Positions 7,803-17,466 of a stretch of 64,000 bases of DNA are shown here, piece by piece. This DNA comes from Streptomyces sp. Tue 6430 (GTDB lineage: Bacteria > Actinomycetota > Actinomycetes > Streptomycetales > Streptomycetaceae). The stretch lies in assembly GCA_021568835.1 (NCBI GenBank), contig JAKGSH010000010.1:1054001-1118000 (forward strand). Reading direction: 5' to 3'. Both the position numbers and the translations under genes were made by a program. The notes under the pieces were generated by a model. The model was not told the origin of the DNA. It did not search any database and saw only the letters and a list, made by a program, of their open reading frames with translations. Every line of letters starts with the position of its first letter. The stretch's first letter is position 1.

Positions 7803-10529
7803 CTAGTGGGCCGCCGACTCCCAGTCGGGGCCCGCGCCCACCGAGACGTCCAGGGGGGCCCTGAGGTGGACCGCACCGGCCATTTCCCGGCGGACCAGTT
7901 CCTCCACGGCCGGCCGCTCGCCGGGGGCGATCTCCAGGACGATTTCGTCGTGGACCTGGAGGAGCATGCGGGACTTCAGCTCCGCCTCGCGCAGGGCCGC
8001 GTCCACCTTCAGCATGGCGATCTTGACGATGTCCGCCGCCGTGCCCTGGATCGGCGCGTTGAGGGCCATGCGCTCGGCCGCCTCGCGGCGCTGACGGTTG
8101 TCGCTGTTGAGGTCGGGGAGGTAGCGGCGGCGCCCGAAGAGCGTCGCCGTGTAGCCCGTCGCCCGTGCCTCCTCGACCGCGCGGCGCAGGTAGTCCCGTA
8201 CGCCGCCGAAGCGCTCGAAGTAGGCGTCCATCAGGGCGCGGGCCTCCCCCGCGTCGATGTTCAGCTGCTGGGACAGCCCGAACGCCGACAGCCCGTACGC
8301 CAGGCCGTACGACATCGCCTTGATCTTGCGGCGCATCTCCGCGTCCACGGCGTCCCGCTCGACGCCGAAGACCTGGGAGGCGGCCGTGGTGTGCAGGTCC
8401 TCGCCGGAGGTGAACGCCTCGATGAGGCCCTCGTCCTCGGAGAGGTGGGCCATCACCCGCAGTTCGATCTGGCTGTAGTCGGCCGTCATCAGGGACTCGA
8501 AGCCCTCGCCGACGACGAACCCGCGCCGGATCGCCCGGCCCTCGTCCGTGCGGACCGGGATGTTCTGGAGGTTGGGGTCGGTGGACGACAGGCGGCCGGT
8601 CGCGGCGACCGTCTGGTTGAAGGTGGTGTGGATACGGCCGTCGGCGGCGATCGTCTTGATCAGGCCCTCGACGGTGACGCGGAGCTTGGCCTGCTCACGG
8701 TGGCGGAGCATGATCACCGGGAGTTCGTTGTCCGTCTGGGCGGCGAGCCAGGCCAGAGCGTCGGCGTCCGTCGTGTAACCGGTCTTGGTCTTCTTCGTCC
8801 TCGGCAGGCCCAGTTCCCCGAAGAGGACCTCCTGGAGCTGCTTGGGCGAGCCGAGGTTGAACTCGTGCCCGGCGGCGGCGTGCGCCTCCTTCACCGCCTG
8901 CTGGACGGCGCCCGCGAACATCTGCTCCATGGCCTCCAGGTGCGCCCGGTCGGCGGCGATGCCGTGCCGCTCCAGACGGGCGAGGAGGGCGGAGGTGGGC
9001 AGTTCCATGTCCTGGAGCAGGTCCGCCGCGCCGACCTCCTCCAGCCGGCCGCGGAAGGCCTCGCCGAGGTCGAGGATCGCGCGGGCCTGCACCATCAGCG
9101 TCTCGGCCTCGGCTCCCTCGTCCGCGCCGAAGGCGAGCTGGCCGTCGGCCGCGGCGGGCGGGGCCAGCTCCCGGCCCAGGTACTCCAGCGACAGCGCGTC
9201 CAGGTCGAAGGAGCGACGGCCGGGCTTGACCAGGTAGGCGGCCAGGGCGGTGTCCATGGAGACGCCGGCGACGTTCCAGCCGTGCTCGGCGAGGACGCGC
9301 ATGGCGCCCTTGGCGTTGTGCAGGACCTTGGGGCGGTCCTCGGCCGCCAGCCAGGCGGCCCAGGTGTTCTCGTCGGTCTCGTCCAGCTCGGCCGGGTCGA
9401 ACCAGGCGGCGGGTCCGTCCGCCGCGGCGAGCGCGACCTCCGCGACCGCCCCGGTGCCCAGCGCCCAGGTGTCGACGGTGGCCACACCGAGGGGTCCGGC
9501 GCCGTGCTCGGTGAGCCAGGCGGTCAGCTCGCCCGTGCCCAGCACCGTGCCGTCCAGTGCCACGCCGGGTGCGACGGCCGCGGCCGGCTCGGCTTCCCGG
9601 GCGCCCGGGTCCACGGCGAGCAGCCGTTCGCGCAGCGACGGGTTCCGGATCTCGAGGGTGTCCAGGATCATCGCGAGGGCCGTGCGGTCGTACGGGGCGC
9701 GCTCGAGGTCGAGGACGGTGCCGGGCAGCTCGACGGTGCGGACCATCTCCGTCAGGCGGCGGTTGAGCTTGACGGCCTCCAGGTGGTCGCGGAGGTTCTG
9801 CCCGGCCTTGCCCTTGACCTCGTCGACGCGCTCGACCAGCTCGGCGAACGAACCGAACTGGTTGATCCACTTCGCGGCGGTCTTCTCGCCGACGCCCGGG
9901 ATGCCCGGGAGGTTGTCGGACGGGTCGCCGCGCAGGGCCGCGAAGTCGGGGTACTGGGCGGGCGTCAGCCCGTACTTCTCGACGACCTTCTCCGGGGTGA
10001 AGCGGGTCAGCTCGGAGACGCCTTTGGTGGGGTACAGCACCGTGGTGTGTTCGCTGACGAGCTGGAAGGAGTCGCGGTCGCCCGTGACGATCAGCACCTC
10101 GAAGCCCTCGGCCTCGGCCCGGGTGGCCAGCGTGGCGATCACGTCGTCGGCCTCGAAGCCGTCGACCGCGAACCGGGAGACGTGCATCGCGTCGAGCAGC
10201 TCGCCGATCAGCTCGACCTGGCCCTTGAACTCGTCCGGGGTCTTGGAACGGTTGGCCTTGTACTCGGTGAACTCCTCGGAGCGCCAGGTCTTGCGGGAGA
10301 CGTCGAACGCCACCGCGAAGTGCGTGGGCGCCTCGTCGCGCAGGGTGTTCGCCAGCATCGACGCGAAGCCGTAGATCGCGTTCGTCGGCTGGCCGGTCGC
10401 GGTGGTGAAGTTCTCCGCGGGCAGCGCGAAGAACGCGCGGTAGGCCAGCGAGTGCCCGTCCATGAGCATCAGGCGGGGCCGGCCGGCGCCGGAGGTGTTC
10501 TCGGTCTTCTTCGATGCTGTTTCTGCCAC
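7803..10529 (-). CDS. polA: DNA polymerase I
   Basis: 908 aa from GTG 10529. The N-terminal 5' nuclease domain (about 1-300) carries MDGHSLAYRAFFAL, FEADDVIATLA and a helix-hairpin-helix (LPGIPGVGEKTAAKW). The middle 3'-5' exonuclease-like domain (about 320-500) appears to lack most of the acidic metal ligands of the E. coli enzyme, as is common in actinobacteria, so proofreading is doubtful. The polymerase domain holds motif A (DYSQIELRV, near 683), motif B (RRKIKAMSYGLAYG, near 731) and motif C (QVHDEIVLE, near 858). It acts in Okazaki fragment processing and repair synthesis. The divergent neighbour starts 300 bp away. No frame break was seen. Confidence 0.97.
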   Translation of the reverse strand: MAETASKKTENTSGAGRPRLMLMDGHSLAYRAFFALPAENFTTATGQPTNAIYGFASMLANTLRDEAPTHFAVAFDVSRKTWRSEEFTEYKANRSKTPDEFKGQVELIGELLDAMHVSRFAVDGFEADDVIATLATRAEAEGFEVLIVTGDRDSFQLVSEHTTVLYPTKGVSELTRFTPEKVVEKYGLTPAQYPDFAALRGDPSDNLPGIPGVGEKTAAKWINQFGSFAELVERVDEVKGKAGQNLRDHLEAVKLNRRLTEMVRTVELPGTVLDLERAPYDRTALAMILDTLEIRNPSLRERLLAVDPGAREAEPAAAVAPGVALDGTVLGTGELTAWLTEHGAGPLGVATVDTWALGTGAVAEVALAAADGPAAWFDPAELDETDENTWAAWLAAEDRPKVLHNAKGAMRVLAEHGWNVAGVSMDTALAAYLVKPGRRSFDLDALSLEYLGRELAPPAAADGQLAFGADEGAEAETLMVQARAILDLGEAFRGRLEEVGAADLLQDMELPTSALLARLERHGIAADRAHLEAMEQMFAGAVQQAVKEAHAAAGHEFNLGSPKQLQEVLFGELGLPRTKKTKTGYTTDADALAWLAAQTDNELPVIMLRHREQAKLRVTVEGLIKTIAADGRIHTTFNQTVAATGRLSSTDPNLQNIPVRTDEGRAIRRGFVVGEGFESLMTADYSQIELRVMAHLSEDEGLIEAFTSGEDLHTTAASQVFGVERDAVDAEMRRKIKAMSYGLAYGLSAFGLSQQLNIDAGEARALMDAYFERFGGVRDYLRRAVEEARATGYTATLFGRRRYLPDLNSDNRQRREAAERMALNAPIQGTAADIVKIAMLKVDAALREAELKSRMLLQVHDEIVLEIAPGERPAVEELVRREMAGAVHLRAPLDVSVGAGPDWESAAH

Positions 10530-10610
10530 GCCCCCGATCCTGCCACGCCCCACCGACACTCCGGCCCAGGTGTGCCTCCGGCGGCCCGGGGCGCGGCGAC
10601 GACTCCCCGG

Positions 10611-10692
10611 CTCCCTCCCTCCTCTTCTCCCCCCTCTCCCCCTCTCCCTCGTCCCCTCGTCCCCTCGTCCCTTCTCCCCGCCCCCTCCCTCT
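10611..10692. other. Polypyrimidine tract between polA and the oxidoreductase gene
   Basis: This 82-bp stretch of the plus strand has only four purines, all G, and contains three tandem TCGTCCCC-like units. Such tracts can form triplex or slipped structures. It lies in a 300-bp divergent intergenic region that shows no other recognisable element except the ribosome site AAGGAG before 10830. Confidence 0.6.
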
Positions 10693-10829
10693 GTTCCCGC
10701 GGTCCTGCAACCATTGCTCCCGCACCCCGCACCCCGCACGCCCGCACGCCCGCCCTGTCGGTGTCGCGTGCAAGGATCGGTGGGAGTGGTCACCCGTGTC
10801 AGTGCCCGTGCCAGTGAAGGAGCGCCGCG

Positions 10830-13108
10830 ATGGCAACGAAGCCGCCCAAGGCCGACCCGGTTCAGGACGCGCCGCAGGTCGCCGAGCCGCAGCACGCGGC
10901 GGCGGGGCTGCCGGCCATCGGTCACACCCTGCGGATCGCCCAGCGGCAGATGGGCGTGCGGCGGACCGCGCTGACGCTGCTGCGCGTCAATCAGAAGGAC
11001 GGTTTCGACTGTCCGGGCTGTGCCTGGCCGGAGCCGGACCACCGGCACGCGGCGGAGTTCTGCGAGAACGGCGCGAAGGCGGTCGCCGAGGAGGCCACCC
11101 TGCGCCGGGTCACCCCGGAGTTCTTCGCCGCGCACCCGGTCGCCGGCCTCGCGGAGCGCAGCGGCTACTGGCTGGGCCAGCAGGGCCGGCTCACGCACCC
11201 GATGTACCTGCCCGAGGGCGGCGAGCACTACGAGCCGGTCTCCTGGGAGCGCGCCTTCGACATCGTCGCCGAGGAGATGGCGGCCCTGACCTCCCCCGAC
11301 GAGGCCGTGTTCTACACCTCGGGGCGCACGAGCAACGAGGCCGCGTTCCTCTACCAGCTGTTCGCGCGCGAGTGGGGCACCAACAACCTTCCCGACTGCT
11401 CCAACATGTGCCACGAGTCGTCCGGTTCGGCCCTCGTGGAGACGATCGGCGTCGGCAAGGGCAGCGTCCTGCTCGAGGACCTGTACAAGGCCGACCTGAT
11501 CATCGTCGCCGGCCAGAACCCGGGCACCAACCATCCGCGGATGCTCTCCGCCCTGGAGAAGGCCAAGGCGGGCGGCGCGCGGATCGTGAGCGTGAACCCG
11601 CTGCCCGAGGCCGGCATGGAGCGCTTCAAGAATCCCCAGACCCCGCGGGGCATGCTCAAGGGCGCCGCCCTGACCGATCTGTTCCTCCAGATCCGCCTCG
11701 GCGGCGACCAGGCCCTGTTCCGCCTCCTCAACAAGCTGATCCTCGAGACCGAGGGTGCGGTCGACGAGCGTTTCGTCGCCGAGCACACCCACGGCTACGA
11801 GGAGTTCGCCGCGGCCGCCCGCGAGGCCGACTGGGACACGACGCTCGCCGCGACGGGGCTCACGCGCGCGGAGATCGAGGAGGTCCTGCGCATGGTGCTG
11901 GCCTCGGAGCGCGTCATCGTGTGCTGGGCGATGGGCCTCACCCAGCACAAGCACTCCGTGCCGACCATCCGCGAGGTGGTCAACTTCCTGCTGCTGCGCG
12001 GCAACATCGGCCGTCCGGGCGCGGGCGTCTGCCCGGTGCGCGGTCATTCGAACGTGCAGGGCGACCGCACCATGGGCATCTTCGAGCGCCCGGCCCCGGC
12101 CTTCCTGGACGCCCTGGAGCGGGAGTTCGGCTTCGCGCCGCCGCGCGGGCACGGCTTCGACGTCGTACGGGCCATCCGGGCGCTGCGGGACGGCGAGGCG
12201 AAGGTCTTCTTCGCCATGGGCGGCAACTTCGTGTCCGCCTCCCCCGACACGGAGGTCACCGAGGCGGCGATGCGGCGGGCCCGGCTGACGGTGCACGTGT
12301 CGACGAAGCTCAACCGCTCGCACGTCGTCACGGGCGCGCGTGCCCTGATCCTGCCGACGCTCGGCCGTACCGAGCGCGACGTGCAGGACGGCGGCGAGCA
12401 GTTCGTGACCGTCGAGGACTCCATGGGCATGGTGCACGCCTCCCGCGGCCGGCTGGCGCCCGCGAGCGCGCGGCTGCTGTCCGAACCGGCCATCGTGTGC
12501 CGGCTGGCGCGCCGGGTGCTGGGCGAGGACAGCCGGGTGCCGTGGGAGGAGTTCGAGAAGGACTACGCCGCGATCCGGGACCGCATCGCGCGCGTGATCC
12601 CCGGTTTCGAGGACTTCAACGCGCGCGTCGCCCGCCCCGGCGGCTTCGCGCTGCCGCACGCCCCGCGCGACGAGCGCCGCTTCCCCACGGCCACCGGCAA
12701 GGCCAACTTCACGGCCGCGCCGGTGGAGTTCCCCGAGCTGCCCGCCGGCCGGCTCCTGCTGCAGACGCTGCGCTCGCACGACCAGTACAACACCACCGTC
12801 TACGGGCTCGACGACCGTTACCGGGCATCACGAACGGCCGCCGGGTCGTCCTGGTCAACCCCGAGGACGTCCGGGCGCTGGGCCTGGCCGACGGTTCCTA
12901 CGTGGACCTGGTGAGCGAGTGGCGGGACGGGGTGGAGCGGCGGGCGCCCGGCTTCCGGGTGGTGTCCTACCCGACGGCACGGGGCTGCGCGGCGGCGTAC
13001 TACCCGGAGACCAACGTCCTGGTGCCGCTGGACGCCACCGCGGACACCAGCAACACCCCGGCCAGCAAGTCCGTCGTCGTCCGTCTGGAACAATCGGCGA
13101 CCGACTGA
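10830..13108 (+). CDS. FdhF/YdeP-family molybdopterin oxidoreductase (one apparent frameshift)
   Basis: About 759 aa, start ATG 10830 with AAGGAG nine bases upstream. Features of the formate dehydrogenase-H alpha-like family: an early cysteine group (CPGCAWPEPDH...FCENG), a molybdopterin region with TSGRTSNEAAFLYQLF, NLPDCSNMCHESSG and GQNPGTNHPR, and the C-terminal MopB-binding domain (FPTATGKANF). The frame shifts at the G-run 12823-12825; adding one G joins LDDRYRG to ITNGRRVVLVNPEDVRALGL and reads to 13108. It probably oxidises or reduces a small carbon compound using a bis-MGD cofactor. The real substrate of this group is not known. Confidence 0.88.
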
Positions 13109-13176
13109 GCGTTTGCTCAGCCGACACGGTCCCCGTACCGGTCACGACACGGGTCACGACGAACGGAGCAGGTCCC

Positions 13177-13659
13177 ATGGGCGAGCAGCAGCACGTGAAG
13201 TTCCCGCAGGAGATCGTCGACGAGTACGCGGCGCTCGGCATCGACCTGGGTGCCCTCTTCTCCGCCGGGCACCTGGGCACCCGCATGGGCGTGCAGATCG
13301 TCGAGGCGTCCGCCGAGCGGGTCGTCGGCACGATGCCGGTCGAGGGCAACACCCAGCCGTACGGGCTGCTGCACGGCGGTGCCTCCGCGGTGCTGGCGGA
13401 GACCCTCGGTTCGGTCGGCGCCATGCTGCACGGCGGCAGCTCCAAGATCGCCGTCGGTGTCGACCTCAACTGCACCCACCACCGCGGCGTCCGCTCCGGC
13501 CTGGTCACGGGCGTGGCCACGCCCGTGCACCGGGGGCGGTCCACGGCGACGTACGAGATCGTGATCAGCGACGAGGCGGACAAGCGGGTGTGCACGGCGC
13601 GGCTGACGTGTCTGCTGCGGGACCTGAACGCCGGCGACGCCGCGCCCGCGACCGGCTGA
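13177..13659 (+). CDS. PaaI-family acyl-CoA thioesterase (hotdog fold)
   Basis: 160 aa, ATG 13177 with ACGGAG upstream. The hotdog signature is visible: GNTQPYGLLHGGASAVLAETLGS around residues 60-80, containing the HGG turn and the catalytic-type Glu of this family, followed by the strand VGVDLNCTHHRGVR. It would hydrolyse an acyl- or aryl-CoA in the cytosol. It lies 68 bp after the oxidoreductase, but nothing shows a shared pathway. Confidence 0.9.
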   Translation: MGEQQHVKFPQEIVDEYAALGIDLGALFSAGHLGTRMGVQIVEASAERVVGTMPVEGNTQPYGLLHGGASAVLAETLGSVGAMLHGGSSKIAVGVDLNCTHHRGVRSGLVTGVATPVHRGRSTATYEIVISDEADKRVCTARLTCLLRDLNAGDAAPATG

Positions 13660-13710
13660 GGGCACCGGCGCCGCCCCTCCCCGGCCCGTCGTCCGGCCCC
13701 TCCCGCCCCG

Positions 13711-13740
13711 TTGCCCGCCGCCGCCTCCGCGGCCTAGCGT
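13711..13740 (+). promoter_or_regulatory. Candidate promoter, leaderless
   Basis: TTGCCC at 13711-13716 and TAGCGT at 13735-13740 are 18 bp apart and match the Streptomyces housekeeping consensus fairly well. The -10 ends six bases before ATG 13747, so transcription would begin at or next to the start codon. Confidence 0.45.
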
Positions 13741-13746
13741 CGGGGA

Positions 13747-14279
13747 ATGGCAACGGGATGGCCCTTCGGCCGGGGGCGGCACGACGGCCCGCGACGGCAG
13801 GACGAACCGGACCGGCACGGCGAACCGGACCGGCACGACCGCCCGCGGCATGCCGGTCGGAGCCGGCACGGCGCCCCGGGACGCTCCGACGGTCCACCGC
13901 CGCACGCCGCCCCGGGGTGGCGCGGTGGCTCGGGGCGGTCCTCGGCGCGGGCGTGCTGGTGACGGCCTGTGCCGGTCCCGGCGCCGCCGGGGCGGGAAGC
14001 ACCCCGTCGCCCTCCTCGACTCCCCCCGAGGCACTGTGCGCCCGGATCGTCGCCCACTGGTCGCGCGAGGTTCTGGACGGCGGCGGCTACGGGGACTACC
14101 AGTCGATGGGGCTCTCAGGCGGCCAGTACGAGATCCTGCGCTCGGTCGTGGACGCCGCGCGGGCCGTGGAGAAGCGCGAAGGCGCGCGTGCCGCGGACGA
14201 GTTGATCGTCCGTCGGTCGCACGAGGGCTGTACCGCCCGGTACCGCTCCGGCACTCCGGGCGGGGGTCCCTGGCGGTGA
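13747..14279 (+). CDS. Putative lipoprotein, function unknown (one apparent frameshift)
   Basis: From ATG 13747 the first 57 residues are polar and rich in Arg, Asp and His. One G added at 13914-13917 then joins them to a hydrophobic segment with a lipobox (VLGAGVLVTACAGPG), giving 177 aa. The mature part is Ser/Pro-rich, then globular (ALCARIVAHWSREVLDGGGYGDYQSMG). A long hydrophilic region before a lipoprotein signal is unusual; a later start could be used instead. It overlaps the next gene by four bases (GTGA), so the two are probably translated together. Confidence 0.55.
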
Positions 14280-14902
14280 GCGGCGGGGTCGGCCCCGTCG
14301 AGCCGGGCGAGGGCACGCGCGCGTGGAAGACCGCGGACACCTCGGGGGCGGACGCTTCGCGCGCCCGGTCGGCCCCGCTCCCCGGGTTCCTCGGGCGTCA
14401 CCGCCGGTCCGTGCCGGCGGCGCTGACGGCCCTCGCCCTCCTGGCCGGTGGCGGTCTGCTCTGGGCGACCCGGCCGCAGGAGCGTCAACGGGCCGCCCCG
14501 GCACCGCCGTTCCCGTCCCAGGTCGTGAGCCTCGCGTACCTGGGGCCGCTCACGGTGCCACCGGGCACCCGGCCGCGGACGTTCGCGCTGGAGGTGCTGC
14601 TCAGCGTGGAGTCGGGTCCGCCGGTCACGACGACGCGGCTGGCGCAGCCGTACGCCGGCATCTTCCTGACGTCGGCGCCGCGTTCACCTTTCCGCACAAA
14701 AGCGGGTTCCGCCCGCAAGATCGTCATCACGATGCATGTGACGGATTGCGGAAATGTGCCGAGGGATGCCGGACTGCCTTTCCTGGACGTAACTCTGCGT
14801 AATGCGCGCGCAATGCAGGACCACAGCTTCATCCTCGGCTCCCGGTACGCGCAGGACCTCTCCCAGGCCCTACAAGTCGCCTGCAGCAACGAATCCGGGT
14901 AA
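14276..14902 (+). CDS. Single-pass membrane or secreted protein, function unknown
   Basis: 208 aa from GTG 14276, which overlaps the preceding stop (GTGA). One hydrophobic helix (SVPAALTALALLAGGGLLWA, about residues 42-61) follows a basic stretch, so the rest is likely outside the membrane. The external part reads like a beta-rich domain (PRTFALEVLLSVESGPPVTT; KIVITMHVTDCGN). No named family recognised. The last 200 bp are less GC-rich than the neighbours. Coupled to the upstream lipoprotein, it may act with it at the cell surface. Confidence 0.7.
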   Translation: MSGGVGPVEPGEGTRAWKTADTSGADASRARSAPLPGFLGRHRRSVPAALTALALLAGGGLLWATRPQERQRAAPAPPFPSQVVSLAYLGPLTVPPGTRPRTFALEVLLSVESGPPVTTTRLAQPYAGIFLTSAPRSPFRTKAGSARKIVITMHVTDCGNVPRDAGLPFLDVTLRNARAMQDHSFILGSRYAQDLSQALQVACSNESG

Positions 14903-15190
14903 TCACCAAAACGTCTGAGACGCCTGAAACCACCGGGGCGCGTCCTGCGGATTCTCAGCATGTGGACAGGGCGAATCGGCCTGAATTCCACGGTTCCACC
15001 CTCTGAGTACCGCTCTGCATTACCTGGTGTCATAACAAGAGAGTCACAGCATGGGCCAGAGCCTCCTCCGCGTTACCTTCACCCGTTTAGAGTCACGGCC
15101 AGTCACCGCGCAGCTGGAATACCCCTTCGGCCCCAGCGCTCGACTCGGCCTCTTCCAGGGGGGAGGGCCGCCCAGGGAAAGGACTGGAAC

Positions 15191-16420
15191 GTGCGTCAAC
15201 GTTCGCTTATCGCCATCACCGCTGCGCTGTCCGCGGGAGCACTCACCCTCACTGCCTGCGGCTCGCGCGACAGCGACGACAAGGGCTCCGACAGCGGCGG
15301 CGGCACCACCGTCACCATCGGCGTCGACGCCCCGCTGACCGGCGACCTGTCCGCGCTGGGCCTCGGCATCAAGAACTCCGTCGACCTGGCCGCCAAGACG
15401 GCCAACAAGAAGAAGTACGTCGACGGCGTCACCTTCAAGATCGAGGCGCTCGACGACCAGGCCCAGCCGTCCTCGGGCCAGCAGAACGCCACCAAACTGG
15501 TCGCGGACAAGTCCGTCCTCGGCGTGGTCGGCCCGCTGAACTCCTCCGTCGCCGAGTCGATGCAGAAGGTCTTCGACGACGCCAAGCTGGTCGAGGTCTC
15601 CCCGGCCAACACCAACCCGGCGCTCACCCAGGGCACCGACTGGCAGAACTCCAAGAAGCGCGTCTACAACTCGTACTTCCGCACCGCGACCACGGACGCC
15701 ATCCAGGGCCCGTTCGCCGCCCAGTACCTGTTCAACGACGCCAAGAAGAAGAAGGTCTTCGTCATCGACGACAAGAAGACCTACGGCGCCGGCCTGGCCG
15801 CCACCTTCACCAAGGAGTTCCAGAAGCTCGGCGGCGCGGTCGCGGGCACCGAGCACATCAACCCGGACAGCAAGGACTTCTCGGCCATCGCCACGAAGGT
15901 CAAGAACTCCGGCGCCGACGTCGTCTACTACGGCGGCGAGTACCCCCAGGCCGGCCCGCTGAGCAAGCAGATCAAGGCCGCCGGCGCCAAGATCCCCGTG
16001 GTCGGCGGTGACGGCATCTACAGCGCCGACTTCATCAAGCTGGCCGGCGCCTCCGCCGCCGGCGACCTGGCCACGTCGGTCGGCGCACCGGTCGAGGAAC
16101 TGCCCTCCGCCAAGGAGTTCGTGGCCAACTACAAGGCCGAGAACTACAAGGAGGCCTTCGAGGCCTACGGCGGCTACTCCTACGACTCCGCCTGGGCGAT
16201 CATCGAGGCCGTGAAGAAGGTCGTCGACGACAACGACGGCAAGCTCCCGGACGACGCCCGCGCCAAGGTCACCGCCGCCATGCAGAACGTCTCCTTCGAC
16301 GGTGTGACCGGCAAGGTCTCCTTCGACGAGTTCGGTGACGCCACCAACAAGCAGCTCACCGTGTACGCCGTCGAGAACGGTGCCTGGAAGTCGGTGAAGT
16401 CCGGCACCTACACCGGCTGA
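15191..16420 (+). CDS. livK: Branched-chain amino-acid ABC transporter, substrate-binding lipoprotein
   Basis: 409 aa from GTG 15191, with GGAAAGGA just upstream. A lipoprotein signal (LIAITAALSAGALTLTACGS) puts it on the outer face of the membrane. The mature protein is a type I periplasmic-binding fold (VTIGVDAPLTGDLSALGLGI; GVVGPLNSSVAESM; DVVYYGGEYPQAGPL), as in LivJ/LivK. It captures Leu/Ile/Val or related substrates for the permeases encoded downstream. A hairpin separates it from livH, which would let the binding protein be made in excess. The 288-bp upstream gap is less GC-rich, and I found no clear promoter in it. Confidence 0.93.
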   Translation: MRQRSLIAITAALSAGALTLTACGSRDSDDKGSDSGGGTTVTIGVDAPLTGDLSALGLGIKNSVDLAAKTANKKKYVDGVTFKIEALDDQAQPSSGQQNATKLVADKSVLGVVGPLNSSVAESMQKVFDDAKLVEVSPANTNPALTQGTDWQNSKKRVYNSYFRTATTDAIQGPFAAQYLFNDAKKKKVFVIDDKKTYGAGLAATFTKEFQKLGGAVAGTEHINPDSKDFSAIATKVKNSGADVVYYGGEYPQAGPLSKQIKAAGAKIPVVGGDGIYSADFIKLAGASAAGDLATSVGAPVEELPSAKEFVANYKAENYKEAFEAYGGYSYDSAWAIIEAVKKVVDDNDGKLPDDARAKVTAAMQNVSFDGVTGKVSFDEFGDATNKQLTVYAVENGAWKSVKSGTYTG

Positions 16421-16438
16421 CCCACCCGCATCACCGAG

Positions 16439-16474
16439 CCGCGCGGGGCGCTGTTCCACTGGCGCCCCGCGCGG
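16439..16474 (+). terminator. Intercistronic hairpin between livK and livH
   Basis: A perfect 13-bp stem (16439-16451 with 16462-16474) closes a 10-nt loop, 18 bp after the livK stop and 54 bp before livH. In binding-protein operons such hairpins act as partial terminators or RNA stabilisers that raise the level of the first message. Confidence 0.8.
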
Positions 16475-16528
16475 ACCCACATCCGGACACATCCGTCGAA
16501 ATCATCCGAACGTCTCGGAGGACATGCG

Positions 16529-17461
16529 GTGAACGAACTGCCGCAGCAGCTGGTCAACGGCCTGCTACTGGGATCCATGTACGGGCTGGTCGCCATTGGC
16601 TACACGATGGTCTACGGCATCGTCCAGCTCATCAACTTCGCCCACGGCGAGATCTTCATGACGGGCGCCTTCGGGGCTCTCTCCGTCTACCTCTGGATAC
16701 TGCCCAACGGCACGACCATGTGGATAGCCCTGCCGCTCATGCTCATCGGCGCCATGCTGGTCGCCGCCCTCGTCGCCATCGGAGCGGAACGGTTCGCCTA
16801 CCGCCCCCTGCGCGGCGCACCCCGGCTCGCCCCCCTCATCACCGCCATCGGCCTCTCCCTGGCCCTCCAGCAGGCCGTCTGGGCCTGGTACCCGGAGGCG
16901 AAGTCGGCCCGCACCTTCCCCCAGATCGAGGGCGGCCCCTTCCACATCGGTGACGTCACCATCCAGACCGGCGACGTCTTCCTCCTCGCCGCCGCCCCCA
17001 TCAGCATGGCCGTCCTCGCCTACTTCGTCATGAAGACCCGCACCGGACGCGGCATGCAGGCCACCGCGCAGGACCCGGACACCGCCAAGCTCATGGGCGT
17101 CAACACCGACCGCATCATCGTGATCGCCTTCGCCCTCGGCGCGATCTTCGCCGCCGTCGGCGGCGTCGCCTACGGCCTCAAGTACGGCCAGATCGACTAC
17201 CGCATGGGCTTCATCCTCGGCCTCAAGGCCTTCACCGCGGCAGTCCTCGGCGGCATCGGCAACATCTACGGCGCCATGATCGGCGGCATCGTCCTCGGCA
17301 TCGCCGAAACCCTGGCCACCGCCTACATCGCCGACATCCCCGGCATGGACCAGTTCGGCAGCCAGTCCTGGGCCGACGTCTGGGCCTTCGTACTTCTCAT
17401 CCTCGTACTGCTGTTCAGGCCACAAGGCCTGCTCGGCGAACGCGTCGCGGACAGGGCGTGA
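16529..17461 (+). CDS. livH: Branched-chain amino-acid ABC transporter permease LivH
   Basis: 310 aa from GTG 16529 with CGGAGGAC upstream. Eight or so membrane segments, starting with LVNGLLLGSMYGLVAIGYTMVY, which is characteristic of LivH. The EAA-like cytoplasmic loop (GRGMQATAQDPDTAKLMGV) that contacts the ATPases is near residue 170-190. It forms the membrane channel with LivM. Its stop overlaps the region of the livM start, consistent with one operon. Confidence 0.95.
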   Translation: MNELPQQLVNGLLLGSMYGLVAIGYTMVYGIVQLINFAHGEIFMTGAFGALSVYLWILPNGTTMWIALPLMLIGAMLVAALVAIGAERFAYRPLRGAPRLAPLITAIGLSLALQQAVWAWYPEAKSARTFPQIEGGPFHIGDVTIQTGDVFLLAAAPISMAVLAYFVMKTRTGRGMQATAQDPDTAKLMGVNTDRIIVIAFALGAIFAAVGGVAYGLKYGQIDYRMGFILGLKAFTAAVLGGIGNIYGAMIGGIVLGIAETLATAYIADIPGMDQFGSQSWADVWAFVLLILVLLFRPQGLLGERVADRA

Positions 17462-17466
17462 CACCG

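Noticed and set aside
14903..15190. GlnR or PHO box upstream of livK
   Set aside because: ATAAC-n6-GTCAC and TTCACC fragments occur, but element matches and spacing are too poor compared with the two boxes near gltB.
15051..15338. Small plus-strand frame beginning before livK (MGQSLLRVTF)
   Set aside because: It runs into livK in a different frame, has no clear ribosome site and no family sequence; it is probably non-coding leader.
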